Under the pieces are notes generated by a model, which searched no databases, was not told the origin of the DNA, and worked only from the letters and a program-made list of their open reading frames with translations. A stretch of DNA of 40,800 nt from Tubiluchus corallicola (lineage: Eukaryota; Priapulida; Priapulimorpha; Priapulimorphida; Tubiluchidae): contig JAQGDQ010001346.1 of the NCBI GenBank assembly GCA_030141605.1, positions 5,001 through 45,800 on the forward strand, in the 5' to 3' direction. The first letter of the stretch is position 1, and each line of letters opens with the position of its first letter. A program made the position numbers and the translations under genes. Positions 32,290 to 40,800 of the stretch are shown here, one piece after another.

Positions 32290-33060
32290 ATTATATTTTA
32301 ATCGATTAGTGATCGTGGGTTTATAACTTCTCTGGAGAGTTGCCACATAAATTGTTTCCAAGAAGGCTATTAAGCTTATGAGCCTTTGAACGATTTTCAA
32401 GAGGCTTTGTTAAACTGGAAATATCAACCATAACACCTGCTCTATGCAGAAACGAGGTAACCACCTAAAAGTAAATGTGCAGAACAACATGCACGCTTGT
32501 TCGGCGAAAACTGAGTAAAATGGAGGAGAAATGCTTATAATTAGGTGGAGGTGGAGAGCAAAATAAATGAGCATCACGGCATGTGCTTGATTACCTTAGT
32601 TAAGCAATGATAATGTGGCAGAATGTGGGGGTAACTGGTTTGATATTTGAATCTATTTTACTTTGGAAAACTGGCTAGCCTACGTCTCTCACTGAATGTA
32701 TCACCTAACTTACGTAGCTCGGCAGCAGTGAAACGTACTTTTATCCTAAATTAACATTGTTAATTGTAGATCAGATTTGAGTCTTGCCGGTTTGCATAGC
32801 AGGGCCTGCCGCTGAGTCCTGGTTTCCGGTTTGCAGACTGCTGAATTTCTATAGAAATATTTGCCTGAGCAGAAACACAGTGAGTTCTTATATTCATTGT
32901 TATGAAGCATGTTGTCCTTTAATTACAAGAATTATATTTGTTGTGCGCTGTCATCATGCTGTCTGACTTACTTTGTAATTCCAAGTGAGTTAAAATACCT
33001 AAATATATTTATACAATTGAGTTATATGATTAGATGAATAGATAGAATGTACATGGTTCA
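32290..33060. other. Intergenic, no gene found
   Basis: AT-rich sequence. A 60-residue plus-strand frame near 32784-32966 has no recognised features. Confidence 0.4.
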
Positions 33061-33070
33061 AAGCACAATT

Positions 33071-33499
33071 CATTAACTTGTTAATTAATTAGAGCAGTTT
33101 AATTAATTAATTTTAAATTGATTGAGCATTGCAATTGAGCTGAACTTTAGTGTGATGATTAATATGGATGATTTTGGTTTAAAACCAAAAAATTGTAGCC
33201 ATTAGTTAAATAATAAATTGAATAAATGATAAATCAAAATACAGGTCCTGTTCACAGACGAAAAAATATGGTTTAATTTTATTTTGCTGTTTAGTAACAT
33301 CCATTAAGGTGAAGGTAAAAATGCATTATCTCTTGTCCTGCTCTAATTCTGCAGCTAATTTACAATATAGACGCCTACAATCTCATATTATTAAACATAA
33401 TAAAGATTTAGAATTATTTATAGCAATTTATTTTGAGTTCAAACTTTCTAAAATAGTAAGACGTAAGTCATTAAAAAGATATAAGAGCTAAAAGCACTC
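33071..33499 (+). repeat. Tandem duplication, block A copy 1
   Basis: About 430 bases beginning CATTAACTTGTTAATTAATT and aligning through most of their length with 34502-34935. The matching partner block B is displaced to 34431-34500 by an insertion. Confidence 0.85.
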
Positions 33500-34430
33500 T
33501 GAAAAGTAATCTTGATAAAGCTTAAAGCAGCGCTGAAGGCAGAAGATGATTAGGTGTCAAAATGTAGTATAGAAATTGCTGATAAGAATATAATATTGAA
33601 AAAAAGATGAAAAGTTTTGTTCAAGCAAACATAAGCTGTATTAGTTTTGGCATAACGTCGCTGGTATCTCTAGTACACATAATATGCATGTGGTAAAATA
33701 CAAATAAATTACTATTGTACCTATCAGAATTTACTCGACATTGAAAGTAAAGAAACATTAAGCTACGACTCCATGTGTGCGTAACGCGTAATGCGTGATC
33801 AGTGATCCGTAATGCGTGATGCGTATTGACTATTTGCATGTGTCTGTAAACGCTATGCATATATTAACAAGGTTGTTATACACGAAAATTGCAAACAAAA
33901 ATTTTTGGAAACAATGTCTGTCGAAATTTGACAGTGACAATTACAGCTGCGCCATTACTTTAATATTGTGCCATTAGATGGGAAAATTCAAAAGAAAGGG
34001 CAGGCTACGGGTGCACCACAACCCAATCACAACACAATTTGGACGATAGCTATCACGTTCGAATGAATACGGATCACGCACCACGAATAAAAAGTGTTAA
34101 CCGGAAACGGCAGAGAGGCCACCATGTAGCCGCTGTAACCGTTTACGGATCACGCATTACGTACACATGGAAACACTTCTACATGTATACAATACAAACT
34201 GTTGTATACGCATTACGAATCATACGTTACGCACAGTGAAGATAATGCATAAAAAGTTTATAAGATACCAATGACTCCAAGACAAAACTCCAACACGCTG
34301 TACTTCGTCAATAATATTTTTTTATCTATCGCATATAGAGCATTGAAAGAGATGATTGTAGACAAAGTTATGATTTGAGCTTAACGCTAAAAACCCTTCA
34401 GCGCTGCTTTAATACCCACATTACATGCCA
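33500..34430. mobile_element. About 930-bp insertion with 18-bp terminal inverted repeats
   Basis: The segment is absent from the second tandem copy, where blocks A and B are adjacent. Near its ends, TTAAAGCAGCGCTGAAGG (33522-33539) is exactly complemented at 34395-34412, with weaker similarity extending outward. This is the structure of a nonautonomous DNA transposon. It contains a further inverted cluster of GCGTAATGCGTGATC motifs, perhaps a second nested element (33770-34235). No transposase was seen. Confidence 0.65.
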
Positions 34431-35008
34431 AATTTATGTGACATAAAACACGTTATAATTTCAGTAGCACGCATCGTAAAAAACAGGCATAATTATACAA
34501 TCATTAACTTGTTAATTAATTAGAGGAGATTAATTAATTAATTTTAAATTGATTGAGCATTGCAAATGAGCTGAACTTTAGTGTGATGATTAATCTGGAT
34601 GATTTTGGTTTAAAACAAAAAAATTGTGGCAATTAGTTAATTAATAAACGGAATAAATGATAAATCAAAATACACGTCTTGTTTACAGGCAGGTGAAAAA
34701 ATATTGCCTAATTTTATTTTGCTGTTTAATAACATCCCTTAAGGTGAAGGTAAAAATGCATGATCTCCCGTCTTGCACAAATTCAGTAGCTAATTTACAA
34801 TATAGAGGCCTACAATCTCATATTGTAACACATAATAAAGATTTGGAATTATTTATAAGAATTTATTTTCTTATGAATTGAAACTTTCTAAAATAGTAAA
34901 ACTTAAGTCTTTGAAAAGATATAAGAACAAAAAGCACATTTTATGTGAAATAAAACACGTTATAATTTCAGTAGAACGCATCGTAAAAAGCAGGCATAAT
35001 TATACAAA
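34431..35008 (+). repeat. Blocks B1, A2 and B2 of the tandem duplication
   Basis: B1 (34431-34500, ending GGCATAATTATACAA) is followed by A2 (34502-34935) and B2 (34939-35008). B1 and B2 share ATAAAACACGTTATAATTTC and CAGGCATAATTATACAA. The repeat unit is therefore A+B, about 507 bases, in two direct copies. Confidence 0.8.
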
Positions 35009-35063
35009 GTTCCGACAGAAAAGCGTTCTGCAGCCTTGCTAAACATCTCATTGGAGGCAATGC

Positions 35064-35128
35064 TTAATCTCGATCATTCCCCCAATCAAAAAGCTTCCTG
35101 TTGTTGTAGTTGATTCCATGGTAATCTC
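35064..35128 (-). CDS. Discoidin-like gene, last exon
   Basis: TTTACATTTTCAG acceptor, then two bases completing the split codon from the exon ending at 36520, 20 codons (DYHGINYNNRKLFDWGNDRD) and TAA. The phase fits only this join. It gives the C-terminus of the gene described under the exon at 39694-39907. Confidence 0.65.
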
Positions 35129-35377
35129 CTGAAAATGTAAAAACAATAAATGCAAAGAACTATTCGAGATAGTACTATAAGTTGGCTTGAAACATGCAAA
35201 GATTCTTACACGTGAACAAAAATCATAAACGGATTCATGGATGACAAACTCTTATTATTTTTTTGACGAAAAACAAAAAATGCAGATATTTCGCAATCCC
35301 TTACTGGTGTGTTGACGTTGAAGTCCATTTTGACAATGTTTTATCTGAGAATCTTGTAATAGATCAAGGCAAAATCT

Positions 35378-35566
35378 CTAAAGCTTTTCGTGCAACGAAC
35401 AGCTAAAGTATCATTTGGTCAGTTTTTTTCAAATCGAGTTGTGCCGGTTTGTATCTCAATGCCTGCAAATGTTAATAATGCACCCCTTGTAACTGCACAA
35501 AATATTAAATTATTAAAAAGTCGCATATATGAAGTTGATTTGCATAAATTCCTTGTACACAATAGT
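35378..35566 (+). pseudogene. LINE reverse-transcriptase C-terminal fragment
   Basis: The frame LKLFVQRTAKVSFGQFFSNR and then VVPVC...MPANVNNAPLV...LLKSRIYEVDLHKFLV matches the pattern at the end of animal non-LTR reverse transcriptases (FFSNRVV..WN.LP..VVNAP....FK.R). The expected Trp is Cys here. It lies in the last intron of the minus-strand gene, inside an inverted repeat (35217-35243 with 35838-35866). Confidence 0.65.
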
Positions 35567-36134
35567 ATTTGTATTTTACTATTTCCAGTGAAAAAATAAA
35601 TAAATAAAAATAAACAGCTGTAAATGGCAGGTAGAAGCCCTAACAAAAATACAGGAAAAAATGCAGGCCCTCTTCACGACCAGCATCACCAATTAAAAAA
35701 ACTTTATCTGTGTTTTTGTGAGGCTTCCATCTGCCATTTATAAATGTTCCATATTGCCCACACAAAACTGCTCATGCAACCCGTATTTGATTTTTGTATT
35801 TTGTATTTGATTTCCTAACAGAAAGAATAAAACTTTATCGTCCATGAATCCGTCTATGATTTTTGTACTGATATTTTCAATGATGGATATCAAATCGTTA
35901 AAAATCTGTCAGTTGAGTTATCGCAGTCCTTGATTGTCAGCTACATCTAAAAATCTGTTGGCAATATCATACAAACAGTTTTTACATAATATATAATACA
36001 TTTTATTGTGTAATTAACAAAGTGTTCAATTTATAAAAAGCATACATCATTAAAATATTTACAAAATTGATTACTACAGTCAGCATTAATAATATCGAAT
36101 TATTTTACAAATTATGATAATTTTTGTCATATCT

Positions 36135-36386
36135 TCAACTTAAAAGGATTTGCACTAGGGGCCAACACTTGATACTCAAGTAAGCTGCCCAATGACAAAC
36201 AGTTCTATTACTAAAAAGGAACTTTCTTAGATTATAATGTGCCTTATTAGTTTCAAAAGCAACACAGCGTCCTCTCAAACCAGGGTAAGTTCTTAATTTG
36301 AACATTGTTTCATAATTGACATTTTCATAACCTTGAACGTATTTGAAGACTTCAATGAGATCGCTTACAGTTAGGCTTAAGCTCAA
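36135..36386 (-). pseudogene. Second LINE reverse-transcriptase C-terminal fragment
   Basis: The frame reads DLIEVFKYVQGYENVNYETM, then GLRG, NLRKFLFSNR and VCHWAAYL. This is the typical DLIE.FK...G...GLRGH...DIRK..FSNRV...WN region of LINE proteins, oriented opposite to the fragment at 35378. It is a short dead relic in the intron between exons ending at 36520 and starting at 35128. Confidence 0.7.
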
Positions 36387-36519
36387 CGATGCTCAATGTT
36401 AAGCATGGCAGTTTGCTTAACAAGAAGATCGAAATAAGGAAATGACAGTCCCTAAAATCTATTTCAAATCATGGAGCCGCTATAATGTGCTGATAATATG
36501 ATTATAAGTCGATACTTAC

Positions 36520-36625
36520 CACTCCATGGGGGATGTAGATTGGCTGGAAGAGAATCCCAAGCCGAGTCATCTGGTCCATAAAATGGAACACTTTCTGCCT
36601 CAGTCCAAGCGCCTGGTGTTGAGTC
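36520..36625 (-). CDS. Discoidin-like gene, penultimate exon
   Basis: The exon starts after TCTCGTTTAG, spans 35 codons plus one base, and has donor GTG/GTAAGT. It is rich in Asp, Glu, Pro and Trp (GAWTEAESVPFYGPDDSAWD, then SLPANLHPPWS), so it is an acidic, probably unstructured tail. It joins phase 0 to the exon ending at 37361 and phase 1 to the last exon. Confidence 0.7.
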
Positions 36626-36696
36626 CTAAACGAGATCAAAAATACATACAAACGAGTTCGTACCAGAGGATGTTTCATAATACATAGTTATTGCTC

Positions 36697-36890
36697 ACGA
36701 AAACCGGATGATTGTGTAAACATGAGTTCAGACGATAAATATAAGGCGGCACCGTGATAACCATGATCATGAACTGCAGTGTTAATTTCTGACATCATAT
36801 GTAGAAGCCATTTTCGTGTCATCAAACGTTTAAGCAGTAACACTTACGCAAACGTGCTTGACGCGCAAGGGAAGATGTCTGTAATTGCAA
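36697..36890 (+). repeat. Dispersed repeat, copy 2 (left part)
   Basis: It aligns with the first 190-350 bases of 17220-17702 with gaps, from AAACCGGATGATTGTGTAAA through GCGCAAGGGAAGATGTCTG, and then diverges. Confidence 0.6.
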
Positions 36891-37023
36891 GCCTGATATA
36901 CAAAAAGATCGATGCTGCTAGGCATGATTAAAGAAATTTGAGGGAAAAAACTGGTTAATAAACTTCAGACATTACAGATTATCAAATGCGTTACAACCTT
37001 CAGTATAGCAGTACAAATGCTAG

Positions 37024-37287
37024 CTCCCACCAATGTCCTGATCATGAACTGCTGTGTTTGTTTCATGACGTCATATGAAGTAGACCCCATTTTTCCTGAC
37101 ATGTATTTAAAAAGTCCTGTAACACCTATGCAAATGTGCTTGACATGCAAAGGAAGACGCCTGCCATTGCACAAACTGTTGTTAGTTTCTGACGTAAGCA
37201 AAAGCTGTGTTCGGTTGCCGTCAATTAACTTTCTAAGTTAATTGTACAAATACAAGAAGCAATTGTTAACTTTTATAGGCAAAAAAG
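37024..37287 (+). repeat. Dispersed repeat, copy 3 (right part)
   Basis: It aligns with the right part of 17220-17702, from TGATCATGAACTGCTGTGTT through GCCTGCCATTGCACAAACTG to TTAACTTTTATAGGC. Together with copy 2 it would overlap to about one full unit. Confidence 0.6.
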
Positions 37288-37360
37288 TGTATGGTCATCG
37301 CACATGTTTAAATTTTGAAGTTTTTTCAAGTAAATTGTTAAAAAAGATGATTTCACTTAC

Positions 37361-37524
37361 TTCAGAGGCGGCATCGTAGAGCTTCTCCTGACAACCGTAA
37401 AATGTCACATCGTCGTCACTGCACAGAAGAACCTCCCCACCACGAGACGTTCCAAATACACGTCTCTTTCCGGTTTTAGGATTGTTGTAAATACCGATAA
37501 TGTTTTCCACATTTTGTAACAGAA
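37361..37524 (-). CDS. Discoidin-like gene, internal exon with beta-rich segment
   Basis: GTATCCTAATTGCAG acceptor, 164 bases, donor GAA/GTAAGT. It encodes VLLQNVENIIGIYNNPKTGK, RRVFGTSRGGEVLLCSDDDV and TFYGC...AASE. Alternating hydrophobic strands with Gly turns and a Trp just upstream suggest a propeller-like or sandwich beta fold (inference). An apparent start with a hydrophobic leader just upstream (ATG at 37552) is explained as intron sequence, because joining to the exon at 38272-38318 is in frame and continuous. Confidence 0.7.
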
Positions 37525-37836
37525 CTGCAATTAGGATACCGAAAATTAGCATTTTTTGCAATTGAAATTCATAAATTTAAGCTAGTATGAATAGAAATTG
37601 AACAGTTGGGATCTTGAAGCTTTATTTCATCTTAATCCACTAGTACATATATCATTATCATGTCATTTGATCGTCGTAATTTCTTGCATATCAACCTACC
37701 AGAAGTTTCACCTACATGTAAATGTGGACCCATTAAACCATTGGTCATTCTCTAATTAGCTGCCTTTATGTCACCTGGCTCGAGAAATCTTACTGAACAA
37801 ACTCTGTATATCCTTATAATATTAGAATTCATAATC

Positions 37837-37880
37837 TCGTTTATTTGCTTCTTCATGATAATAAAGAAGCAAATAAACGA
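37837..37880. repeat. Perfect hairpin, 17-bp arms, 10-base loop
   Basis: TCGTTTATTTGCTTCTT at 37837-37853 is exactly complemented at 37864-37880. It lies in the intron between exons 37361-37524 and 38272-38318. Confidence 0.9.
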
Positions 37881-37916
37881 AGATGTATGAAGAATTGCAT
37901 GAATGAGTATGTATGA

Positions 37917-37960
37917 ATGTATGAAGATATCACCATGATAATGACGATATCTTCATACAT
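37917..37960. repeat. Perfect hairpin, 15-bp arms, 14-base loop
   Basis: ATGTATGAAGATATC at 37917-37931 is exactly complemented at 37946-37960. It lies 36 bases from the preceding hairpin, and the loops share CATGATAAT. Confidence 0.9.
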
Positions 37961-38271
37961 CTGTTAATATACAGTATTTAAGTTTGTACAGAAATTCATA
38001 TTTCCTCCTTATCGCAACGAAGCGTTTTATTAGTATACATTATTTGAATAATAAAATTAATGTTATTTTGAAAATTAGGTATAATATAATGCAGTAGATG
38101 GCAGCATCAGTACTGTAAACAGTGCTGGTAACGATATCATAACACATAACGTGGTGACATCTATTGGCAATAAAGTTATAACCATATAAACTGACGCTTC
38201 TTGAAACAAAAGTTACTGTACACAAGGTTGTGTACCTGACATTTTAGTATATTTTTAGATAAGATACTTAC

Positions 38272-38318
38272 CAGTCCACTTGTTGTGTTTGGTTCCTTTG
38301 TAGCTTTGAATGTAAGAG
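38272..38318 (-). CDS. Discoidin-like gene, 47-base exon
   Basis: TTGTGATTTCAG acceptor and CTG/GTAAGT donor enclose 47 bases. The frame that joins both neighbours reads NSYIQSYKGTKHNKWT. Both phases match (phase 2 in, phase 1 out), which is strong support for so short an exon. Confidence 0.7.
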
Positions 38319-38515
38319 CTGAAATCACAAGAGATGTGTCGGATAATAGAAACTCGCTTACTAATTCGGTTTACTGGCTAGCTTGTTATTGGCATTCACA
38401 TGTATTTTCTGTCATAATTAGATATTTGACAGGATTCTACAATTTCTGTACTTGATTGTATGATTGATTTGTGTTTGATTTATTAAAAGAGAATTTACAA
38501 TATTATTTAGGTATG

Positions 38516-38552
38516 TAAATTTTGAGTCTTACTTAAGTTCTTTTAAGGGTTA
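38516..38552. repeat. Left unique edge of large inverted repeat
   Basis: TAAATTTTGAGTCTTACTTA at 38516-38535 and the following TTCTTTTAAGGG are the exact reverse complement of the last bases of the window (40764-40800). The 14-bp array continues the match inward. Confidence 0.9.
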
Positions 38553-39082
38553 CCCTAATGCAGATACCCTAATGCAGATAACCTAACGCAGATATCCTAA
38601 TGCAGATACCCTAATGCAGATACCCTAATGCAGATACCCTAATGCAGATAACCTAATGCAGATATCCTAATGCAGATACCCTAATGCAGATACCCTAATG
38701 CAGATACCCTAATGCAGATACCTAATGTTGATACCTAATGCAGATACCCTAATGCAGATACCCTAATGCAGATACCCTAATGCAAATACCCTAATGCAGA
38801 TGCCCTAATGCAGATACCCTAATGCAGATACCCTAATGCAGATGCCCTAATGCAGATACAATAATGCAGATGCCCTAATGCACATACCCTAATGCAGACA
38901 CCCAAATGCAGATACCCTAATGCAGATACCCTAATGCAGATACCCTAATGCAGATACTCTAATGCAGATACCTAATGCAGATGCCCTAATGCACATACCC
39001 TAATGCAGATACCCTAATGCAGATGCCCTAATGCACATACCCTAATGCAGATACCTAATGCAGATACCCTAATGCAAATATC
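38553..39082. repeat. 14-bp minisatellite CCCTAATGCAGATA, about 37 units
   Basis: Tandem 14-base units with variants (AACCTAACGCAGAT, CCTAATGTTGATA, CCCTAATGCACATA). Each unit contains CCCTAA, the complement of the animal telomere hexamer. It lies in the intron between exons 38272-38318 and 39175-39244. Confidence 0.95.
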
Positions 39083-39174
39083 CGTTAAAAGTGAATTCTA
39101 ACAAAGACATTATTTTCATAGGGATCTGCAAGTATAAGAAATACTGTTGACAATAAAATACTTATCCCACTAAC

Positions 39175-39244
39175 TTGTCTGGTTTCATAATTGATATGAA
39201 GACGATGTCTCCTCCAGGGTCTGTCAATACCAGCCGATCCATAA
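39175..39244 (-). CDS. Discoidin-like gene, 70-base exon
   Basis: TTCTATTTCAG acceptor, then two bases, 22 codons and two bases, and donor CAA/GTTAGT (weaker). The joined frame reads VMDRLVLTDPGGDIVFISIM, then KPD, and continues as NSYIQS in the next exon. Other frames either contain stops or do not join the neighbours. Confidence 0.65.
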
Positions 39245-39693
39245 CTGAAATAGAAATTCATTATAAAGGGGTGAGAAAACACTTGGAAGAGGGGAATATG
39301 GTCACAAAAGGGAGGGATAGTTCTTTTACTTGTACGCAAAATTTTCTCGTGTTTGTCTTTCTTTTCTTTACCTCTTTTTTAATTAACATACATTTTGTAC
39401 GTATTATTACATCGCTATCGCATGATCATTGTAGTGGTCGTTGTCGTCATCACCATTTTCATCGTCATCATTACCTTCATCATTGTTGTTATAATTTTTG
39501 CGACAGCTAAAGCTGCTGTTGTTTTTATCAAATAATTTTAGTCTTAAAAGTGAAATAAGAGTAAATGCAAAAAGGAATTGTACTAAATTGTGGTCGTTGT
39601 CGTCATCACCATTTTCATCGTCATCTCATCACCATTTTTGGCATAATTTTCGCGACAGCTAAAGCAAAAGTAAAATTAAATTAAAAAACTTAC

Positions 39694-39907
39694 CCTTGTG
39701 TTTTGGTGACGTTTTTGTTTCACACCCGTCATTTGCAAATTCACCTCCTAAATCTGCACCTATTAAGTCAAATTTCAGTCCTTCCGGTGGGTTGTGTTTT
39801 CCGGTGATTTCTGTTGAAAAAACAATCCGGAAACGTCGGCCAATGATTTCTGCTGGTAAAGTTACGTATGCAGTGCTGGAGGCATCCCAAACGACGGGAA
39901 GCGGTTT
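39694..39907 (-). CDS. Discoidin-like (F5/8 type C-like) gene, first visible exon (5' partial gene)
   Basis: CACTTCTTTCAG acceptor (phase 0) and AAGG/GTAAGT donor. It encodes PVVWDASSTAYVTLPAEIIG, RRFRIVFST and PPEGLKFDLIGAD. A beta-strand-rich segment with an 'RxFRIVF...LKFDLIG' end resembles the C-terminal half of coagulation factor 5/8 type C (discoidin) domains, which bind glycans or lipids on secreted and membrane proteins. The six exons 39694-39907, 39175-39244, 38272-38318, 37361-37524, 36520-36625 and 35064-35128 join in frame to 221 residues and a stop. The 5' part lies outside the window. The domain call is by eye and moderate; the spliced frame is better supported. Confidence 0.65.
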
Positions 39908-39974
39908 CTGAAAGAAGTGACAAAGTGAGGAGAAGGTTTGGAATTTTTCACACACAAGAAATTAGTTCGTAAAG

Positions 39975-40585
39975 CGGTTTAGGGTTAGAGTAGTGGTTAG
40001 GGTTAGGATTACTGTTAGGGTTAGTGTTATGGTTAGGGTTAGGATTATGGTTAGAGTACTGGTTAGGGTTAGGATTACTGTTAGGGTTACTGTTAGGGTT
40101 ACTGTTAGGGTTACTGTTAGGGTTACTGTTAGGGTTACTGTTAGGGTTAGGATTATGGTTAGGGTTAGAGTAGTGGTTAGAGCTAGGATTACTGTTAGGG
40201 TTAGGATTATGGTTAGGGTTAGAGTAGTGGTTAGAGCTAGGATTACTGTTAGGGTTAGGATTATGGTTAGGGTTAGAGTAGTGGTTAGAGTTAGGATTAC
40301 TGTTAGAGTTAGGATTACTGTTAGGGTTAGGGTAGTGATTAGAGTTAGGACTACTGTTAGGGTTAGGGTAGTGGTTAGAGCTAGGATTACTGTTAGGGTT
40401 AGGATTATGGTTAGGATTAGGATTAGGGTTAGAGTAGTGGTTAGAGTTAGGATTACTGTTAGGGTTAGGGTAGTGATTAGAGCTAGGATTACTGTTAGGG
40501 TTAGAATTACTGTTAGGGTTAGGGTAGTGGTTAGAGCTAGGATTACTGTTAGGGTTAGGATTATGGTTAGGATTAGGATTAGGGT
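39975..40585. repeat. Interstitial telomere-like TTAGGG-variant array
   Basis: About 100 hexamer-like units of GGTTAG(G/A)G with variants (GGATTA, GTAGTG, TTACTG). A 12-base GTTAGGGTTACT repeat occurs near 40070-40145. A 54-base higher-order unit repeats three times around 40139-40300. The 209- and 214-residue frames on both strands are artefacts of the repeat. Confidence 0.95.
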
Positions 40586-40800
40586 ATCTGCATTAGGTAT
40601 CTGCATTAGGTATTTGCATTAGGGTATCTGCATTAGGGTATCTGCATTAGGTATCAACATTAGGTTATCTGCATTAGGGTATCTGCATTAGGGTATCTGC
40701 ATTAGGGTATCTGCATTAGGATATCTGCGTTAGGTTATCTGCATTAGGGTATCTGCATTAGGGTAACCCTTAAAAGAACTTAAGTAAGACTCAAAATTTA
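40586..40800. repeat. Right arm of large inverted repeat, ends at window edge
   Basis: Reverse complement of 38516 onward. The outermost 135-140 bases match without a difference, including the variant units; the left arm then has about five extra 14-base units; both then share the rare TGTTGATA unit. The arm probably continues beyond the window. Confidence 0.95.

Noticed and set aside
37361-37561. Exon with its own ATG and hydrophobic leader as a small secreted-protein start
   Set aside because: A good acceptor at 37525-37526 and phase-correct joining to the exon at 38272-38318 explain the frame as internal; the leader-like codons are intron sequence.
39962-40622. 209- and 214-codon frames of VRV/TLT repeats on both strands
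   Set aside because: Translation of TTAGGG-variant repeats; open in both strands by composition only.

Overview
The window looks like AT-rich nuclear DNA from an invertebrate animal. Coding sequence is broken into short exons with GT-AG borders, and most of the rest is minisatellite, microsatellite and decayed transposon sequence. The telomere-type TTAGGG motif near the right end argues against most insects. The gene types (C-type lectins, a leucine-rich-repeat protein, a discoidin-like protein, a C2H2 zinc-finger protein) and the LINE and Ty3/gypsy relics fit a mollusc, annelid or other marine invertebrate. The phylum cannot be fixed from the sequence alone.

Layout. 0-5.6 kb: the first exon of a secreted leucine-rich-repeat protein (minus), then a short spliced gene start (plus). 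7.4-9.3 kb: an internally deleted Ty3/gypsy copy (minus) and an unidentified decayed ORF. 9.4-10.1 kb: a minus-directed promoter with a heat-shock-element cluster and a TATA box ahead of a small ORF. 10.1-15.0 kb and 17.8-22.1 kb: a tandem segmental duplication carrying two three-exon secreted C-type lectin genes (A and B, plus). Their introns have since picked up different insertions. Between them lie a Tc1/mariner-like MITE and an orphan exon. 25.0-25.5 kb: a mucin-like, membrane-anchoring last exon preceded by a triplicated splice-acceptor unit. 26.7-30.3 kb: an 11-finger C2H2 gene (minus), a broken copy of its fingers 8-9, and a 46-bp repeat array that carries an E-box in almost every unit. 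31-35 kb: repeats and transposon fragments. 35.06-39.91 kb: the last six exons of a minus-strand gene with a discoidin-like segment. Two of these exons sit inside a large inverted repeat built from telomere-like minisatellites, and the window ends inside the right arm.

The clearest gene relationship is the lectin pair. Both predicted proteins are about 173 residues, with the same exon phases and the same ambiguous second intron, but the ligand-loop motif differs (EPS in A, QPS in B). The zinc-finger, discoidin-like, LRR and orphan-exon genes share no visible pathway with them. All gene models come from reading splice sites and frames by eye, with no transcript or database support.
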